Of a stretch of 64,000 nucleotides of DNA, positions 17,934-28,300 are shown in pieces; position 1 is the stretch's first letter, and each line of letters begins with the position of its first letter. The position numbers and the translations under genes are program-made. The stretch is from Emticicia soli (GTDB lineage: Bacteria > Bacteroidota > Bacteroidia > Cytophagales > Spirosomataceae): contig NZ_JBBEWC010000004.1 in the NCBI RefSeq assembly GCF_037860775.1, forward strand, positions 434,001 to 498,000, written 5' to 3'. The notes below the pieces were generated by a model. That model was not told where the DNA came from. It worked only from the letters and a program-made list of their open reading frames with translations, and searched no databases.

Positions 17934-18175
17934 CTACAGTTTTCTTAAAATAGTATCGAAAGAGCTTATACCGATTTTTAAACACACATTGATTAATTTG
18001 TTAGTTTCATTTATCATTAATTCTTCTTCAATACAATAGGTTACAGTTTTTCCAGAAAAATATTTCTTGCAAAACAGTTAGCTCCAATATTAAGAAATAT
18101 CATTTTCAAAGTCACCTGATTTAATATCATAGCAAGCAAATCCCCATATTGTGTAGCTATGGGAACTTATACAAG
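17934..18175 (-). pseudogene. Possible decayed reading frame in a 300-base spacer
   Basis: The spacer 17877-18176 has no intact gene. On the minus strand one frame reads protein-like sequence (SYTIWGFACYDIKSGDFEND, two stops within five codons, then GKTVTYCIEEELMINETNKL to a stop at 17934). This could be a remnant of a small gene. The amino-acid composition looks coding, but the family is not recognised and chance cannot be excluded. Confidence 0.25.
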
Positions 18176-18176
18176 G

Positions 18177-19166
18177 TTATTTGTAATTAATCTCTACATC
18201 ATAAGTACCTGTATTTTCTTCGGGCATACTATCATTAACAAGAAAAGATATTGATATAAACTCGTTACCTCTAGTGGTAAACTCACAATTACTTTTGCAC
18301 GATAACCACTCGGTATTATCATTGAAACGATACATAATTGAGCCGTGAGGATAATTAGGCACAACATAATAAACTTTATCAATTGGTATTAAAAAGTATA
18401 ATACATCTTTTCCGTCAGGAGTAGACTCTCCAATATTTGGCCCAACAACCATTACTCCAGAAGAGCGGATAGAAATTGTCCCTGCCTTACCTGTCAAAAA
18501 CTCTTTCACTACCATTTGGTTTCCTAATTTAAATTTGATTGGTAAACTTCCCACACTTGTTGTTCTGCATGGCAATAAATATAAGGTATTAATCTGTACA
18601 GAATCTTCTTTGATTATTTTATTAGGTGTATTTGAATACACCGGATACATAATTGACTCTTTGTTTGTAGAAGTAGCAAGCCCTAGAAAAAAGCCAATAT
18701 TGTAAGCAACTGTTTTGGTTATCTGGTCGTTAGTCCAGTCGTAAGAATTATCTAACAGTATGGAAAACTGACCACTAGTAGACTGTTTTATTGAAGATAA
18801 GTTTTTGACAGTTGTAGACAATAACCCTGTAGACGCAGTGATTTCTGTCTTTTCAATCTCAGAAGGGTCGGCAAATCTGACCAAAATTTCGCTGGTTTCA
18901 CTTACCGGCGATTCAATATAAATCAGATTTCGGTTTACACTTTGCCATAAACCAAAGGCATCGCGTACAGCACCTTGTAGCGTAGTTTTGTCTTTATCTT
19001 TAAAAGAGTTTATTAGGGTGTATTTAATAGTACAATCCGAGAAAGTTCTTCCTCCTTTGTCTCTTGTATTATTACTTATATAAACAATTGGCTTAACCTC
19101 TTCGTAGTCTGGCGTACATTGGAGTGCCAGAATACTTAAAAATACGGCAATAAATATCTTTCTCAT
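18177..19166 (-). CDS. Lipoprotein with degenerate matrixin (M10-like) domain
   Basis: A 329-residue exported protein, probably a lipoprotein (LALQC, Cys17). Residues about 40-180 follow the matrixin fold: AFGLWQSVN..LIYIES, then EILVRFAD, then FSILLDNSYDWT, then the helix TKTVAYNIGFFLGLATS and the Met-turn SIMYP (171-175). In an active enzyme the helix reads H-E-x-x-H-x-x-G-x-x-H. Here those ligands are Tyr155, Asn156, Phe159 and Thr165, so zinc binding and catalysis should be lost. The last 150 residues form a beta-rich domain of unknown role. The frame is intact and transcribed alone. It is a paralogue of the gene at 22713, also without ligands. Confidence 0.66.
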   Translation of the reverse strand: MRKIFIAVFLSILALQCTPDYEEVKPIVYISNNTRDKGGRTFSDCTIKYTLINSFKDKDKTTLQGAVRDAFGLWQSVNRNLIYIESPVSETSEILVRFADPSEIEKTEITASTGLLSTTVKNLSSIKQSTSGQFSILLDNSYDWTNDQITKTVAYNIGFFLGLATSTNKESIMYPVYSNTPNKIIKEDSVQINTLYLLPCRTTSVGSLPIKFKLGNQMVVKEFLTGKAGTISIRSSGVMVVGPNIGESTPDGKDVLYFLIPIDKVYYVVPNYPHGSIMYRFNDNTEWLSCKSNCEFTTRGNEFISISFLVNDSMPEENTGTYDVEINYK

Positions 19167-19281
19167 ATACTAATAGAGATTTTGATTTTAAAAAAAATCT
19201 TGAGTGGTAAAATTTCTTCCTATTTTAATTTGGTTTATGTGGTAATATTTATCAAAGCGTGGTAATAAATTCTTAAGTAGT

Positions 19282-20631
19282 TTAATTCCACAATCTAAGA
19301 GATAGGCTCAAATCCATTAAGTGAGATTTTGTACTCAATTTATCTTGTGGGTTATTGCTCGGTATACCAAGAGGCATAGGAGAATACCTTGCCGATACTC
19401 TGAAATACTTCACTATTTTGTCTCTTATAGGTTTACGTTCAAGGCCTATTGCAAAAGTGGGATTAAACGTTGTCTTTAAATCACTCTTGCTCATTGCAGG
19501 GGTATTTGCTGTATAATAATTGCTGTAACTATAAGCAACAGGTACATTAACAGCCAAACCCGCTGAGGCTGTAAACGCCCAGCGAGGTATAGTAATAGAA
19601 TCTTTAGAAATACTTAATGTACTAAATGTAGCCTGAGGAATAATGCTAATATGCTGAAAAGAGAACTCCTCGGCTTTAGAGATTTTAGCTTCATCAAGTG
19701 TTGCATAGTGATGTGATAAAAAATTAACTTCTACCTCTGGTCGTATAGGAAAATCAATATTTATATAAGAAAAACGTAACCCAGCTTTAAATGTAGGTTT
19801 ATTTGGTCTAGAAATTAGAGTAGCATTAACAGTTTCATTGTTTTTACTGAATTGCGGAATACTCGTCATCCATCCTCCCAGAACTTCAAATGTAAATCCG
19901 TAAACCTTTTTACCATATTTAATATGAAATTCTGTAGCAAAATTTTTATCGTTTTGTTTATCAAAATCTCTATTTACATTTAGCCTCTTCCAACATGCTT
20001 CAATAAACAAGCTTCTTTCTTTACTACTAGGGTGTTTGTTGGAAGCAGGTTCTCCTCGCGCCTCCATTGCTTTACTTATTGTAGACAAGTTACCCCCTAA
20101 TCGCTTTATTGTATATACAGCTAATTCATCAGCTTGAAGTTCTTCTATAATGCTCTCATTGTAAAACTTAAAATTTTTATTATTATATTCCTCCGTGTCA
20201 CCAGTTTTAGGATTAAAGGTAGAACCATCATGGAAGTGCCCTCTTATGTGATGCCCTAATTCATGTGCTAAAACAAACTTATCAAACCATGAATTCTTTT
20301 CTTTTGTCAAATTATCATTGTCATAGAATACATATCGAATCTTAGTACATACTATTGCTTTTGCTGGATTGCCATTCTCAAGACAAGTAACCGGCATCAC
20401 CCTTATGTCTTCATTAAAATCAGGAAAAAAGCTTCGAAAACTTTTTACAACCGCTCTCGCTTCAGTAGCACTATCAAACATATCTTTCTCATCTTCAAAA
20501 GATTTCCCTTTAACGTCGCCACAATGGCATTTTCTTGCTATTTTTTCGTCTTCTTTAGTATTTTTTTTATTCTGGGCGAAACTGTTGGTAAAAACAAATA
20601 CTAAGATAACAAACAATATTATCTGTTTCAT
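19282..20631 (-). CDS. Exported zinc metalloprotease fused to a probable outer-membrane beta-barrel
   Basis: A 449-residue protein with a signal peptide (residues 1-20, ending SFAQ). The first half holds a gluzincin-type site: HELGH at 123-127 and downstream EELQADELA (about 163-171), which can supply the third zinc ligand as in M48-like peptidases. The second half (about 215-449) alternates polar and hydrophobic residues in strand-length segments and ends in LSLSLRLWN, like a small outer-membrane barrel. The start overlaps the end of the upstream anti-sigma gene by 4 bp, so sigma, anti-sigma and protease form one operon. Substrate unknown. The barrel is inferred from pattern only. Confidence 0.7.
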   Translation of the reverse strand: MKQIILFVILVFVFTNSFAQNKKNTKEDEKIARKCHCGDVKGKSFEDEKDMFDSATEARAVVKSFRSFFPDFNEDIRVMPVTCLENGNPAKAIVCTKIRYVFYDNDNLTKEKNSWFDKFVLAHELGHHIRGHFHDGSTFNPKTGDTEEYNNKNFKFYNESIIEELQADELAVYTIKRLGGNLSTISKAMEARGEPASNKHPSSKERSLFIEACWKRLNVNRDFDKQNDKNFATEFHIKYGKKVYGFTFEVLGGWMTSIPQFSKNNETVNATLISRPNKPTFKAGLRFSYINIDFPIRPEVEVNFLSHHYATLDEAKISKAEEFSFQHISIIPQATFSTLSISKDSITIPRWAFTASAGLAVNVPVAYSYSNYYTANTPAMSKSDLKTTFNPTFAIGLERKPIRDKIVKYFRVSARYSPMPLGIPSNNPQDKLSTKSHLMDLSLSLRLWN

Positions 20632-21353
20632 TTTAGTGTTTCTAGGGTATTTAGGTTTAATATATATTTCTTTTTATCAATCAATAAGTTATAGTTATCT
20701 TCTGTTTCGTTGTATTTTATTGTCAGTTCCTTAGCCTTCTGCCACATTTCAAGCTTTGCTTTGTCTGAGAAGAAAACCTTTAATGTATCTGCCTCCGGTC
20801 TATCCATATCTTTTATGTAGATATATTTTGTAGTATCTGACGGCAGCTTTTTATCCTGAAATAATTGTACTACCACATCTCCTACAATACCTGTAGAATC
20901 ATCGCTCGCAAAATTCTTTCCGTCAGTGGGAATAACATCAAGCCTTTCATGAGCTGATAAAGTTGTTAAAAGTACAGGTGCTTTATCTTGCCCCGCTGTA
21001 AAGTGGTATACCAATCCAGCAATTATAATAAGACTTGCAGCCATGCCAACAAGAACCCTTGGTGTGAAGAATACTATTTTTTCTTTTTTGTATCTGTCGT
21101 CTTCTCTTGGTTTGTTATCAATCTCTCTTTTTTGAGCAACTTCTTCTATTGGCTCTAAATACTGATCTATCTCTTCATTTACATTCTTTTCAAAGACTGT
21201 TTTCTCAATATAATTCAATCCTTTTGTGGTCTCAAATTTCTTTAAGAAATTGGGGTCTTCTGCAAGAAGTTGTTCTACCTCCCAGAATTCCTCAGGACTG
21301 GCGTCTCCGTTTAGGTAACGTTTTATCAATTCTTTTTCTCTATTGGTATCCAT
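20628..21353 (-). CDS. Anti-sigma-like single-pass membrane protein
   Basis: A 241-residue protein with a cytoplasmic helical N-terminus of anti-sigma type (KELIKRYLNGDASPEEFWEV), one membrane helix at about 98-117 and a periplasmic C-terminal region of about 120 residues (KLPSDTTKYIYIKD...). It starts 7 bases after the sigma factor gene and overlaps the metalloprotease gene by 4 bp. It probably holds the sigma factor at the membrane until a signal arrives. No zinc motif of the ZAS type is present. Confidence 0.7.
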   Translation of the reverse strand: MDTNREKELIKRYLNGDASPEEFWEVEQLLAEDPNFLKKFETTKGLNYIEKTVFEKNVNEEIDQYLEPIEEVAQKREIDNKPREDDRYKKEKIVFFTPRVLVGMAASLIIIAGLVYHFTAGQDKAPVLLTTLSAHERLDVIPTDGKNFASDDSTGIVGDVVVQLFQDKKLPSDTTKYIYIKDMDRPEADTLKVFFSDKAKLEMWQKAKELTIKYNETEDNYNLLIDKKKYILNLNTLETLK

Positions 21354-21360
21354 GTCATTA

Positions 21361-22458
21361 TTAATTATCTATTTTATGAGAATTTTCCAGTAAAAACTTA
21401 AGTGCTTTCTCTCTTATTCTACTCCTTATTTTGCTTATATTATTAGCCGAAGTATCATATTTTTCAGCGATTTCTTCATCAGAATATCTTTGCAAATCCA
21501 TTTCAAAAACATCTCTTTGTTTCTGGTCTAATTGGTCCAAAAATTTAATATCCAGCAAAAAGTATATAATTACATTTCCTTCTGAGCTATCTTCACCTAG
21601 ATACTCTTCGATTTTATCGAGCTTCTGATAATCTATTGATACGTTTTTATCTGCTCGTCTGCGCTCTTCTCTAAACTTATTAATTACAACACTAGAAATA
21701 TACGTAGTTAATTCGCTAGAAAGGCAAAATTCATTTTTCTTTATTTTCTCTATTATCTCTAATTGCGCATCATGTATATAATCATGAATATGTTCTTCTA
21801 TTTCACTTACATTTGAGCCCCAATACTCTGTTGTTATTTTATAAATAAGAGCCTTTATTTTTTCATTTTTAAGTTCAAATTTACTTGTAAAATCGTCAAG
21901 ACATTTAGATTTCCGAAGGCTCTCTTCTAAAGACTTTCTTACACAATTCAGAAATATCTTCTTCACTATAAACTGATAAAATAAAGCTTCATTAATAAAT
22001 ACACTCTCATTTTTCAGTTTTAAAACAGATTCTCTTTTTTTCTTTTGTATCACATTAAGCCCACATAGAAACACAGAATGTTTCAATTCTGCTATTTCTT
22101 CGGTAGTCAATGACTCCTTCTGTGCTATAAAATCAATAAAAGGGTAGATGTTTTTCTTATAATCGTTATGAATTTTAATTTTAGCATTACTACGTACATT
22201 TTCTAAAGCATTATCCTCTTTAGAATTATTGTACCTCACTAAAAATACTTCAAAAGATTTTTCTACTATCTGAGGACAGATAATATCAATAAAATTACAA
22301 GGAATTTCACCTATATTTTTAGAAATGCTTAGTATTTCTAATTGAGCATATTTTATAAAGTCATCTTTTTTAGCCTTCCCCAATCTATCTATTAATTCGG
22401 GTAAGTTATCACAGACAATTTTATAAGATTCTTCAATAGATATTTTTCTATTTTTCAT
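21361..22458 (-). CDS. Sigma-70 family factor with long N-terminal extension
   Basis: A 365-residue protein. The first 180 residues or so are helical and not recognised. A region-2-like segment follows (EIEEHIHDYIHDAQLEIIEK...YISSVVINKFREERRR, about 215-265), then region 4 with a helix-turn-helix (YSDEEIAEKYDTSANNISKI, about 325-345). It is nearly twice the usual ECF length, so the N-terminal part may bind a partner. It heads an operon with an anti-sigma-like protein and an exported metalloprotease. Confidence 0.72.
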   Translation of the reverse strand: MKNRKISIEESYKIVCDNLPELIDRLGKAKKDDFIKYAQLEILSISKNIGEIPCNFIDIICPQIVEKSFEVFLVRYNNSKEDNALENVRSNAKIKIHNDYKKNIYPFIDFIAQKESLTTEEIAELKHSVFLCGLNVIQKKKRESVLKLKNESVFINEALFYQFIVKKIFLNCVRKSLEESLRKSKCLDDFTSKFELKNEKIKALIYKITTEYWGSNVSEIEEHIHDYIHDAQLEIIEKIKKNEFCLSSELTTYISSVVINKFREERRRADKNVSIDYQKLDKIEEYLGEDSSEGNVIIYFLLDIKFLDQLDQKQRDVFEMDLQRYSDEEIAEKYDTSANNISKIRSRIREKALKFLLENSHKIDN

Positions 22459-22712
22459 GTTTTTGAAGAAAAGTATAAGGTATATTCGAATTTATGAAAG
22501 TTAGTTTTTATACAATTTTAGTTTTAAAGCACACCTCTTAACCCTTTTGCTGAAACTTCTAACAAACACTAATTTATTTCTAACAAACAGCCATTATTTA
22601 TATTTTAATAGTACTTATTGCTAAACCAATAAGAATAAACGTGGTAAAACTTAGCCTTTGAGAACTTTTATTTTACGGCTTATTTTGCTTTTAAAAGCTT
22701 AAAAACATAGCA

Positions 22713-24212
22713 TCATGGCAGATACTCCCAAATCACATTATCTCTAGTCTGGATAAATATTCTACCTTTGGTAACAAAACCAAAAGCTAAATCTTGCTTA
22801 GTTATTTTTTCCGGAAAATCTACCAATAGTTCCCACTGTGATGCAGGCCCCTTATCACTATTAAAAACCCACATTTTATGTCTTAAATTTTCTGATTCTT
22901 CATTAGTATCCGTTACTATTAAATAAATGTTATCACTATCAGCAAAGGGTGTCACGGTATGTGGTGTACTAATTATTTTTGATGAGACAATAGAGCGCCA
23001 TTGATTATCATTTGTATTTAATTCGTAGAAGTTTTCACGATAAGGTTCAAAAGAAAAAATATAACTTCTTTTACCATTACCTACAAAATAGAGAAAAGGA
23101 GAAATAGAGAAACTTTCTGGTATTGTTAATTTTGTCCATTGTTTTATTGATAAATCAAACTCCCAAGCCGTTGTCTCAGCCGATCCATATATAAATACAT
23201 ACCCTTTTGTATTACTGCTATTTGCATAAACATTATTTGGTGTCATAAGCTTGTTAGGAAATTTTGCATCATTTACTTCTTTCCATTCATCTTTGCTTGG
23301 GTCATAAGACCATACCTCACCACTCTCTGTGCCATCACCAAAAAAGCTGGTAGCAAGGCCAACATAACCATGTGTCAGCAACCCAAAAGCAAAAATATTC
23401 CTGATATCTATGCCAAATTCTTTAGTATTGATAATCAAGCTTTTCCGCTTCTCCCATGTGGCTTTATCGGTATTAAACTCGTAAAGGAGAAATTCAGGAT
23501 AAAAACCCTCGCATAGGGCAAAAACTCTATCCCCTATTTTAAAAACTTTTGTACTATAATAAAAAAGTTCAGGCAATTCTGTTTTGTTTTCGAGCCATAC
23601 CTGGCATCCTCTCGGAAAACTTTCTTTTAATTTCCTTTTGTCTGTATCATTAATCGTAATTGGTGCTTCTGTTAGTTTTGGAAACATAACAGAAGTAGGA
23701 TCATCTGAAGGTTTAAGTCCAAGAATATAGCCAGCGTGAAACATAATAGTTTTAGTAATCTGGTTTACATTCCAATCATGTTTTACATTTAAATAAATTG
23801 CTACTTCTCTACTATTTTTCTGAACAATGGTTGATGCTTCTTCATAAGAACTTCTAATAAAACTCTCTGCAGGTGTGTTTTCTTTATAAATGACAGAGTC
23901 TGATGCTAAAGCAAAATAAATCTTAATATTTGACGGCACACTAGTATTAGTAACATCTACAAAGCGCAGGCTTGGATACGCTTCTTCCCAGGTACTAAAG
24001 GCTGTTTTAATAGCATTTAATTGGTTATTATCGTTAAGTCTATCATATTTCTCGTCTAATGAATAGCTTAGCTGACAACCCATTGATGCTAAAGACTGTA
24101 TTTCCGGAAGCGTAGCAATGGTTTTATCATATTTAACAATAGGGTAATCTTTTAAACACCCTGACAGCAATGAGAAACAACATAAAACAAGTAAAGTAAA
24201 TTTTCTTATCAT
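22713..24212 (-). CDS. Lipoprotein with degenerate matrixin domain and kelch-like propeller
   Basis: A 499-residue lipoprotein (LLSGC, Cys19). The N-terminal part is a matrixin-like domain: AFSTWEEAYPSLRFVDV, SNIKIYFA, then TKTIMFHAGYILGLKPS and the Met-turn SVMFP (174-178). Aligned on LGL, the zinc ligands are Phe158, His159 (where Glu is expected), Tyr162 and Pro168, so it should be inactive. Residues about 210-499 carry repeated kelch-like strands (GEVWSYDPSKDEWKEV, TTAWEFDLSIKQWTKL, ENFYELNTNDNQWRSI), typical of a beta-propeller binding surface. It is a paralogue of the gene at 18177 with an added propeller, probably a surface-binding protein. Confidence 0.68.
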   Translation of the reverse strand: MIRKFTLLVLCCFSLLSGCLKDYPIVKYDKTIATLPEIQSLASMGCQLSYSLDEKYDRLNDNNQLNAIKTAFSTWEEAYPSLRFVDVTNTSVPSNIKIYFALASDSVIYKENTPAESFIRSSYEEASTIVQKNSREVAIYLNVKHDWNVNQITKTIMFHAGYILGLKPSDDPTSVMFPKLTEAPITINDTDKRKLKESFPRGCQVWLENKTELPELFYYSTKVFKIGDRVFALCEGFYPEFLLYEFNTDKATWEKRKSLIINTKEFGIDIRNIFAFGLLTHGYVGLATSFFGDGTESGEVWSYDPSKDEWKEVNDAKFPNKLMTPNNVYANSSNTKGYVFIYGSAETTAWEFDLSIKQWTKLTIPESFSISPFLYFVGNGKRSYIFSFEPYRENFYELNTNDNQWRSIVSSKIISTPHTVTPFADSDNIYLIVTDTNEESENLRHKMWVFNSDKGPASQWELLVDFPEKITKQDLAFGFVTKGRIFIQTRDNVIWEYLP

Positions 24213-24301
24213 ATTTCAACAATAATGAAGTTTTAATTAGGGTTTATTTAGTAATTGGCCAAAAACTGTAAATTATAAAAACTTCTCCTAGTAGTATTAA
24301 G

Positions 24302-25366
24302 CTAGAAATTTGTGCAATCTAAGCGCCTCCGATGCTCCCTTTTTTTTGAGCGAAAATCCAGAAATGCATCTATTCCGTACCAAATACTTATTTCGTGCGC
24401 CCCAGCACTACTGTTGTATAAAGATGAAACGGTAACATCATAACTGTACTCAACCAGAAATTTCCCAAACTGAAAACCTCCAAGAAAAGTCAGGGCATCT
24501 TGCTGGCTTACTTTATCAAATCTTCTGAACGGTATATTTCTATACCACACACCCAAAACCAATGGTGTGTAGGTAAAATTTACACCAAAATCTATTTGCC
24601 AGAATCTGGCTTCTTTACGCAGGTGCGAAGTAAAAGAAATACTTTTTTCCCGGTCTGCGTCTCTACCAAGTGCTCTATCCCATATTTGCAAATGATGCGA
24701 CACTTTATAACCTAATTGCATACCTAATTTCCATCTAGGAATAAACGTCGCTTTTGTGTTTTCGCCCATCAATTGCCTGTAATTAGCCGAAAAACCTACC
24801 CACGTAAGCGGAAAACCATCAAGGGTTTCAGAGGTTTTCAATAAAGCTCCAAAGGCAACATCAGGATAATTCCAATTAAGTGGAATTGAACCAAAATCAG
24901 TTTTATCTCTTGATGTAGGACTAACACTAATAAGACCCGAAGTAGCACTGAAAGCATCGGCAAAATTCAGATTACTTAAATTATCGAACCGGCTGAAAGT
25001 CCAGCCAATTTTTGTACCTAGTGTTAAACCTGTGTTTTCATTTAATGGCACAAACCGAGAATAAAAACCTGCTAAACTCTCTGTTTTCAAAAATTGAAAC
25101 TGGTTATCGTGTATAGCCTGAAATCCGATACTATTCTTTGCGCCTAAATAACTATCAATCGAAAAAGCATGCGAATTATAGCCCGATCCGTATCCAAGCC
25201 ATTGATACCTTGCGGTAGCTATCAATCGGGTTGTGGAAGCATCACCGGTAAAAGCAGGATTATGATACAAAGGATTAGCATAAAACTGCGAAAACTGTGG
25301 GCTTTGCGCCAGCATTACTCTTGATATACCTAGAATAATTAATAGCAGGGTAAATTTTTTCATCAT
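24302..25366 (-). CDS. PorP/SprF family T9SS outer-membrane protein
   Basis: A 354-residue protein with a signal peptide and the family's N-terminal signature SPQFSQFYANPLYHNPAFTG, followed by beta-barrel-like strands. PorP/SprF proteins sit in the outer membrane and work with T9SS type B substrates. The gene overlaps by 4 bp the upstream gene for exactly such a substrate, so the pair should be co-translated. The pairing is common in Bacteroidota. Confidence 0.9.
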   Translation of the reverse strand: MMKKFTLLLIILGISRVMLAQSPQFSQFYANPLYHNPAFTGDASTTRLIATARYQWLGYGSGYNSHAFSIDSYLGAKNSIGFQAIHDNQFQFLKTESLAGFYSRFVPLNENTGLTLGTKIGWTFSRFDNLSNLNFADAFSATSGLISVSPTSRDKTDFGSIPLNWNYPDVAFGALLKTSETLDGFPLTWVGFSANYRQLMGENTKATFIPRWKLGMQLGYKVSHHLQIWDRALGRDADREKSISFTSHLRKEARFWQIDFGVNFTYTPLVLGVWYRNIPFRRFDKVSQQDALTFLGGFQFGKFLVEYSYDVTVSSLYNSSAGAHEISIWYGIDAFLDFRSKKREHRRRLDCTNF

Positions 25367-28300
25367 CGGACAACCATTACTTTATTGACAAAATTTCTTT
25401 TACCTCCTCCGGCTAATTCTACCTCTGCTTCATATATATACTCTCCGTTAGGCACAGAATTTCCTTTTGATGAAGTACCATTCCAGCCTTCGCTTGGGAT
25501 ATTCGGGTTAATATCTTTTGCTTCATAGATTATCTCTCCCCATCGGTTTCGTATTCTTAAATACTTTACTTTCCTGATACCTTTGGTAGCGTAACTGGTA
25601 AAATAATCGCCATTACCATCATTATTTGGAGTAAAAGCATCGGGAAACATTACCTGGCATGTGTCTACTGAAATAACACTACGACGATAAACCGAATCGC
25701 GGCAACCTTCATTGTTTATAGCTACCAGGGCTATATCGTGTATCCCTGTTTTAAGACTCACTTCAAGATGCTGAGATGCATACAAAGTATCATTTGTATA
25801 CCAGCGGAAAATTGTAGCATCAAGAGATTTATTTTCAAAAGTTATAGGCGCACCCGAACATAAAGTATCAACTGCGTTTTTTAATGTAAAATCTGCCTTA
25901 GGCTTTGGGTTAATGTAAACTTCTTTCTGCTTTTCGTTTTTGCAAGCAGCAGATTTACCAAAGCCCGTTAATGTAATTTTTTTGGTACCATCGCCCGCAA
26001 AAACATGGTTGGTTGTAGCATTAACAGAGTCTATTGGCGAGCCATCTCCAAAATTCCAGTGGAAACTATAAATAGAATCAGCTTTAATTTGCACTTCAAC
26101 AGCTTCCCCTTCACAAACAACAGGAGCCTTTATCTCAAAATCTACACTTGGAGGAGGGACAATTCTTATATTTCTTTGAATAGAACCAGAGCCACAATCG
26201 GTATGAGCAATCATGGTAATTGTATAAGTTTGTGATTGTTTAAAACCATAAATGGGGTTTTCCGAAAATGCTTCTGTTTCTGTACCAAACTTCCACTCCC
26301 ATCGGCTTGGTTTAGGTACGCTTGCATCTTTAAAACTAACAGGCTCGCCTATACAAGCCGATGTTTTATCAATTAAAAAAAGTGCTTTAACTGTTGATGG
26401 GAAGACTGTTAACTCTACATGATTAGTATCATTACCGCATGAGTTTGATACTACAAGTTGAACCGTATAAACCTGAGCTGAATCTTTTGCCGAAAAAACA
26501 TGCGATAAAGTATCACTCGAATTATTAGAAGTATGGCCATCGCCAAAAATCCAGAGAGAATTGCCTTGGTGGCCTACTGAACGATTAGAAAACTTAACAG
26601 CAGCAGGTGTACAACGAAAAACAGTTGAATCGACTCCTATTTCTGCTTTTGCCAAAGGATTTACCGAAATTTTCCGGTTATCACCTTCATTTCCACAATT
26701 ATTTTGGGCTAGTAATTTAATCTCAAACTCTTTTACAGTAGAACCTGAATTACTAAAAACATGTAGCGGGGGTTGAAAGCCGTTACTGGTGGTGCCATCG
26801 CCAAAGTCCCAGGTATAAGTTACGTCATTTCGCTCAGTACCATTAGGTGTTAAGGTAACACTAAGAGGCGAACACCCAGAGTTGATATTACTTGTAAAGC
26901 TAATGACATCTGGTTTAGAAGTAATATTTATTGTTTTGGAAGCGGTATCTTCACAACCACCTGCTTTAACAATCAATTTAACAGCAACACTCCCCGACGG
27001 TAATGCAAAGGAAGGATTAGTAGCTGTTGAAATAGGCATAGTAGCTCCGTTAAGATACCATTCATACCCCGATCCACCACTCGACAAATTAGTGATTTGG
27101 GCATTTGTTCCACTACAGCCTCCCTGAATATCAAAGCTTGCCTTGGGGCTGCCAATGCTAACCGTTATTTGTTTAGAAGCATCACAGAATTTCCCGCCTC
27201 CTACATCACTATTAACAGTATAAGTAAGCTTTATCTGACTAGCAGTTATAGATGCTATAGATAAGGTATCTTTATTGATACAGTTTGTACAACCAGTAGT
27301 AGTCCAGACCCCTCCCAGCGGGGTTGCTACTAGTGGTAATTTATCTTGTCCCTGACAAATCGCTTCATCTTTAGTTATAATATCAATCCCTTTTACCTCA
27401 ATTTTTACATTATCGCTGCTTGCACAAGCCCCCGTACCATAAGAATAAGCTATCTGATATACCCCAGTATTCTGGGGGTCAAACACTTTATTTACTCCCT
27501 GATCTATTAATCCATTTCCTGTCCAGCTTCCTCCTGTTATGTTTACTGACAACGGCAACACACCAGACCCTACACAAAGTACTGTATCTCTGAATTTATT
27601 AGTAATTTTTACCTGCTGTGGTGCTCGTACAAAAAAAGTATCGGTTACAGGAGTATTACCACAAATATTATTGATTGAAGCCTCTACAATATAAGGGGTA
27701 TCCGAAAATGGCAGGCTTGTTTCTTCATCAATAGTAATAACCTTTCCGTTAAGTTTATAAACAGCACCACTTACAAAACTTGTGTAATTACTCAGTTTAT
27801 ACTTTGTGGGTTCACACTTATCTCCATGTTTGGTGAGCCTTGGCACAGGTACATCTTCTACTTTATGGAAGCACGAGATTTTGCTCGGAATACCACAATC
27901 GTTATTCACCGTAAGCTCAATGTTATAAATACCTGGTTTTGTAAACTTAATTTTAGGTTTGGGAGAATACCGATTAGTATTATCTAAAAAAACTATCGCA
28001 CCATTATCGCTAAAGCGCCATTCATAATCGGTAGCTGATTGTGAAACTGTACCATCTAATCGAATAACACCCCCACCATTAAGGCATATAATAGCAGTAT
28101 CTGCCACAATTTTAACATGACCTGAATCTGCCATTGCTGCTTTTGCCTGATCAATAATAGTAATTTGCTTTGTGACAGAGGCGGCACCGCAATCATTTGT
28201 TACGGTAAGTTTTACATCATAAGTACCTGATTTGGCATAGGTATAAGTGCCCTTATTATCGGTACTAGCACCATCGCCATACGACCAAACAAAACTTGTA

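Noticed and set aside
18177..19166. Active matrixin protease
   Set aside because: Zinc ligand positions are Tyr, Asn, Phe and Thr; only the fold motifs and Met-turn remain.
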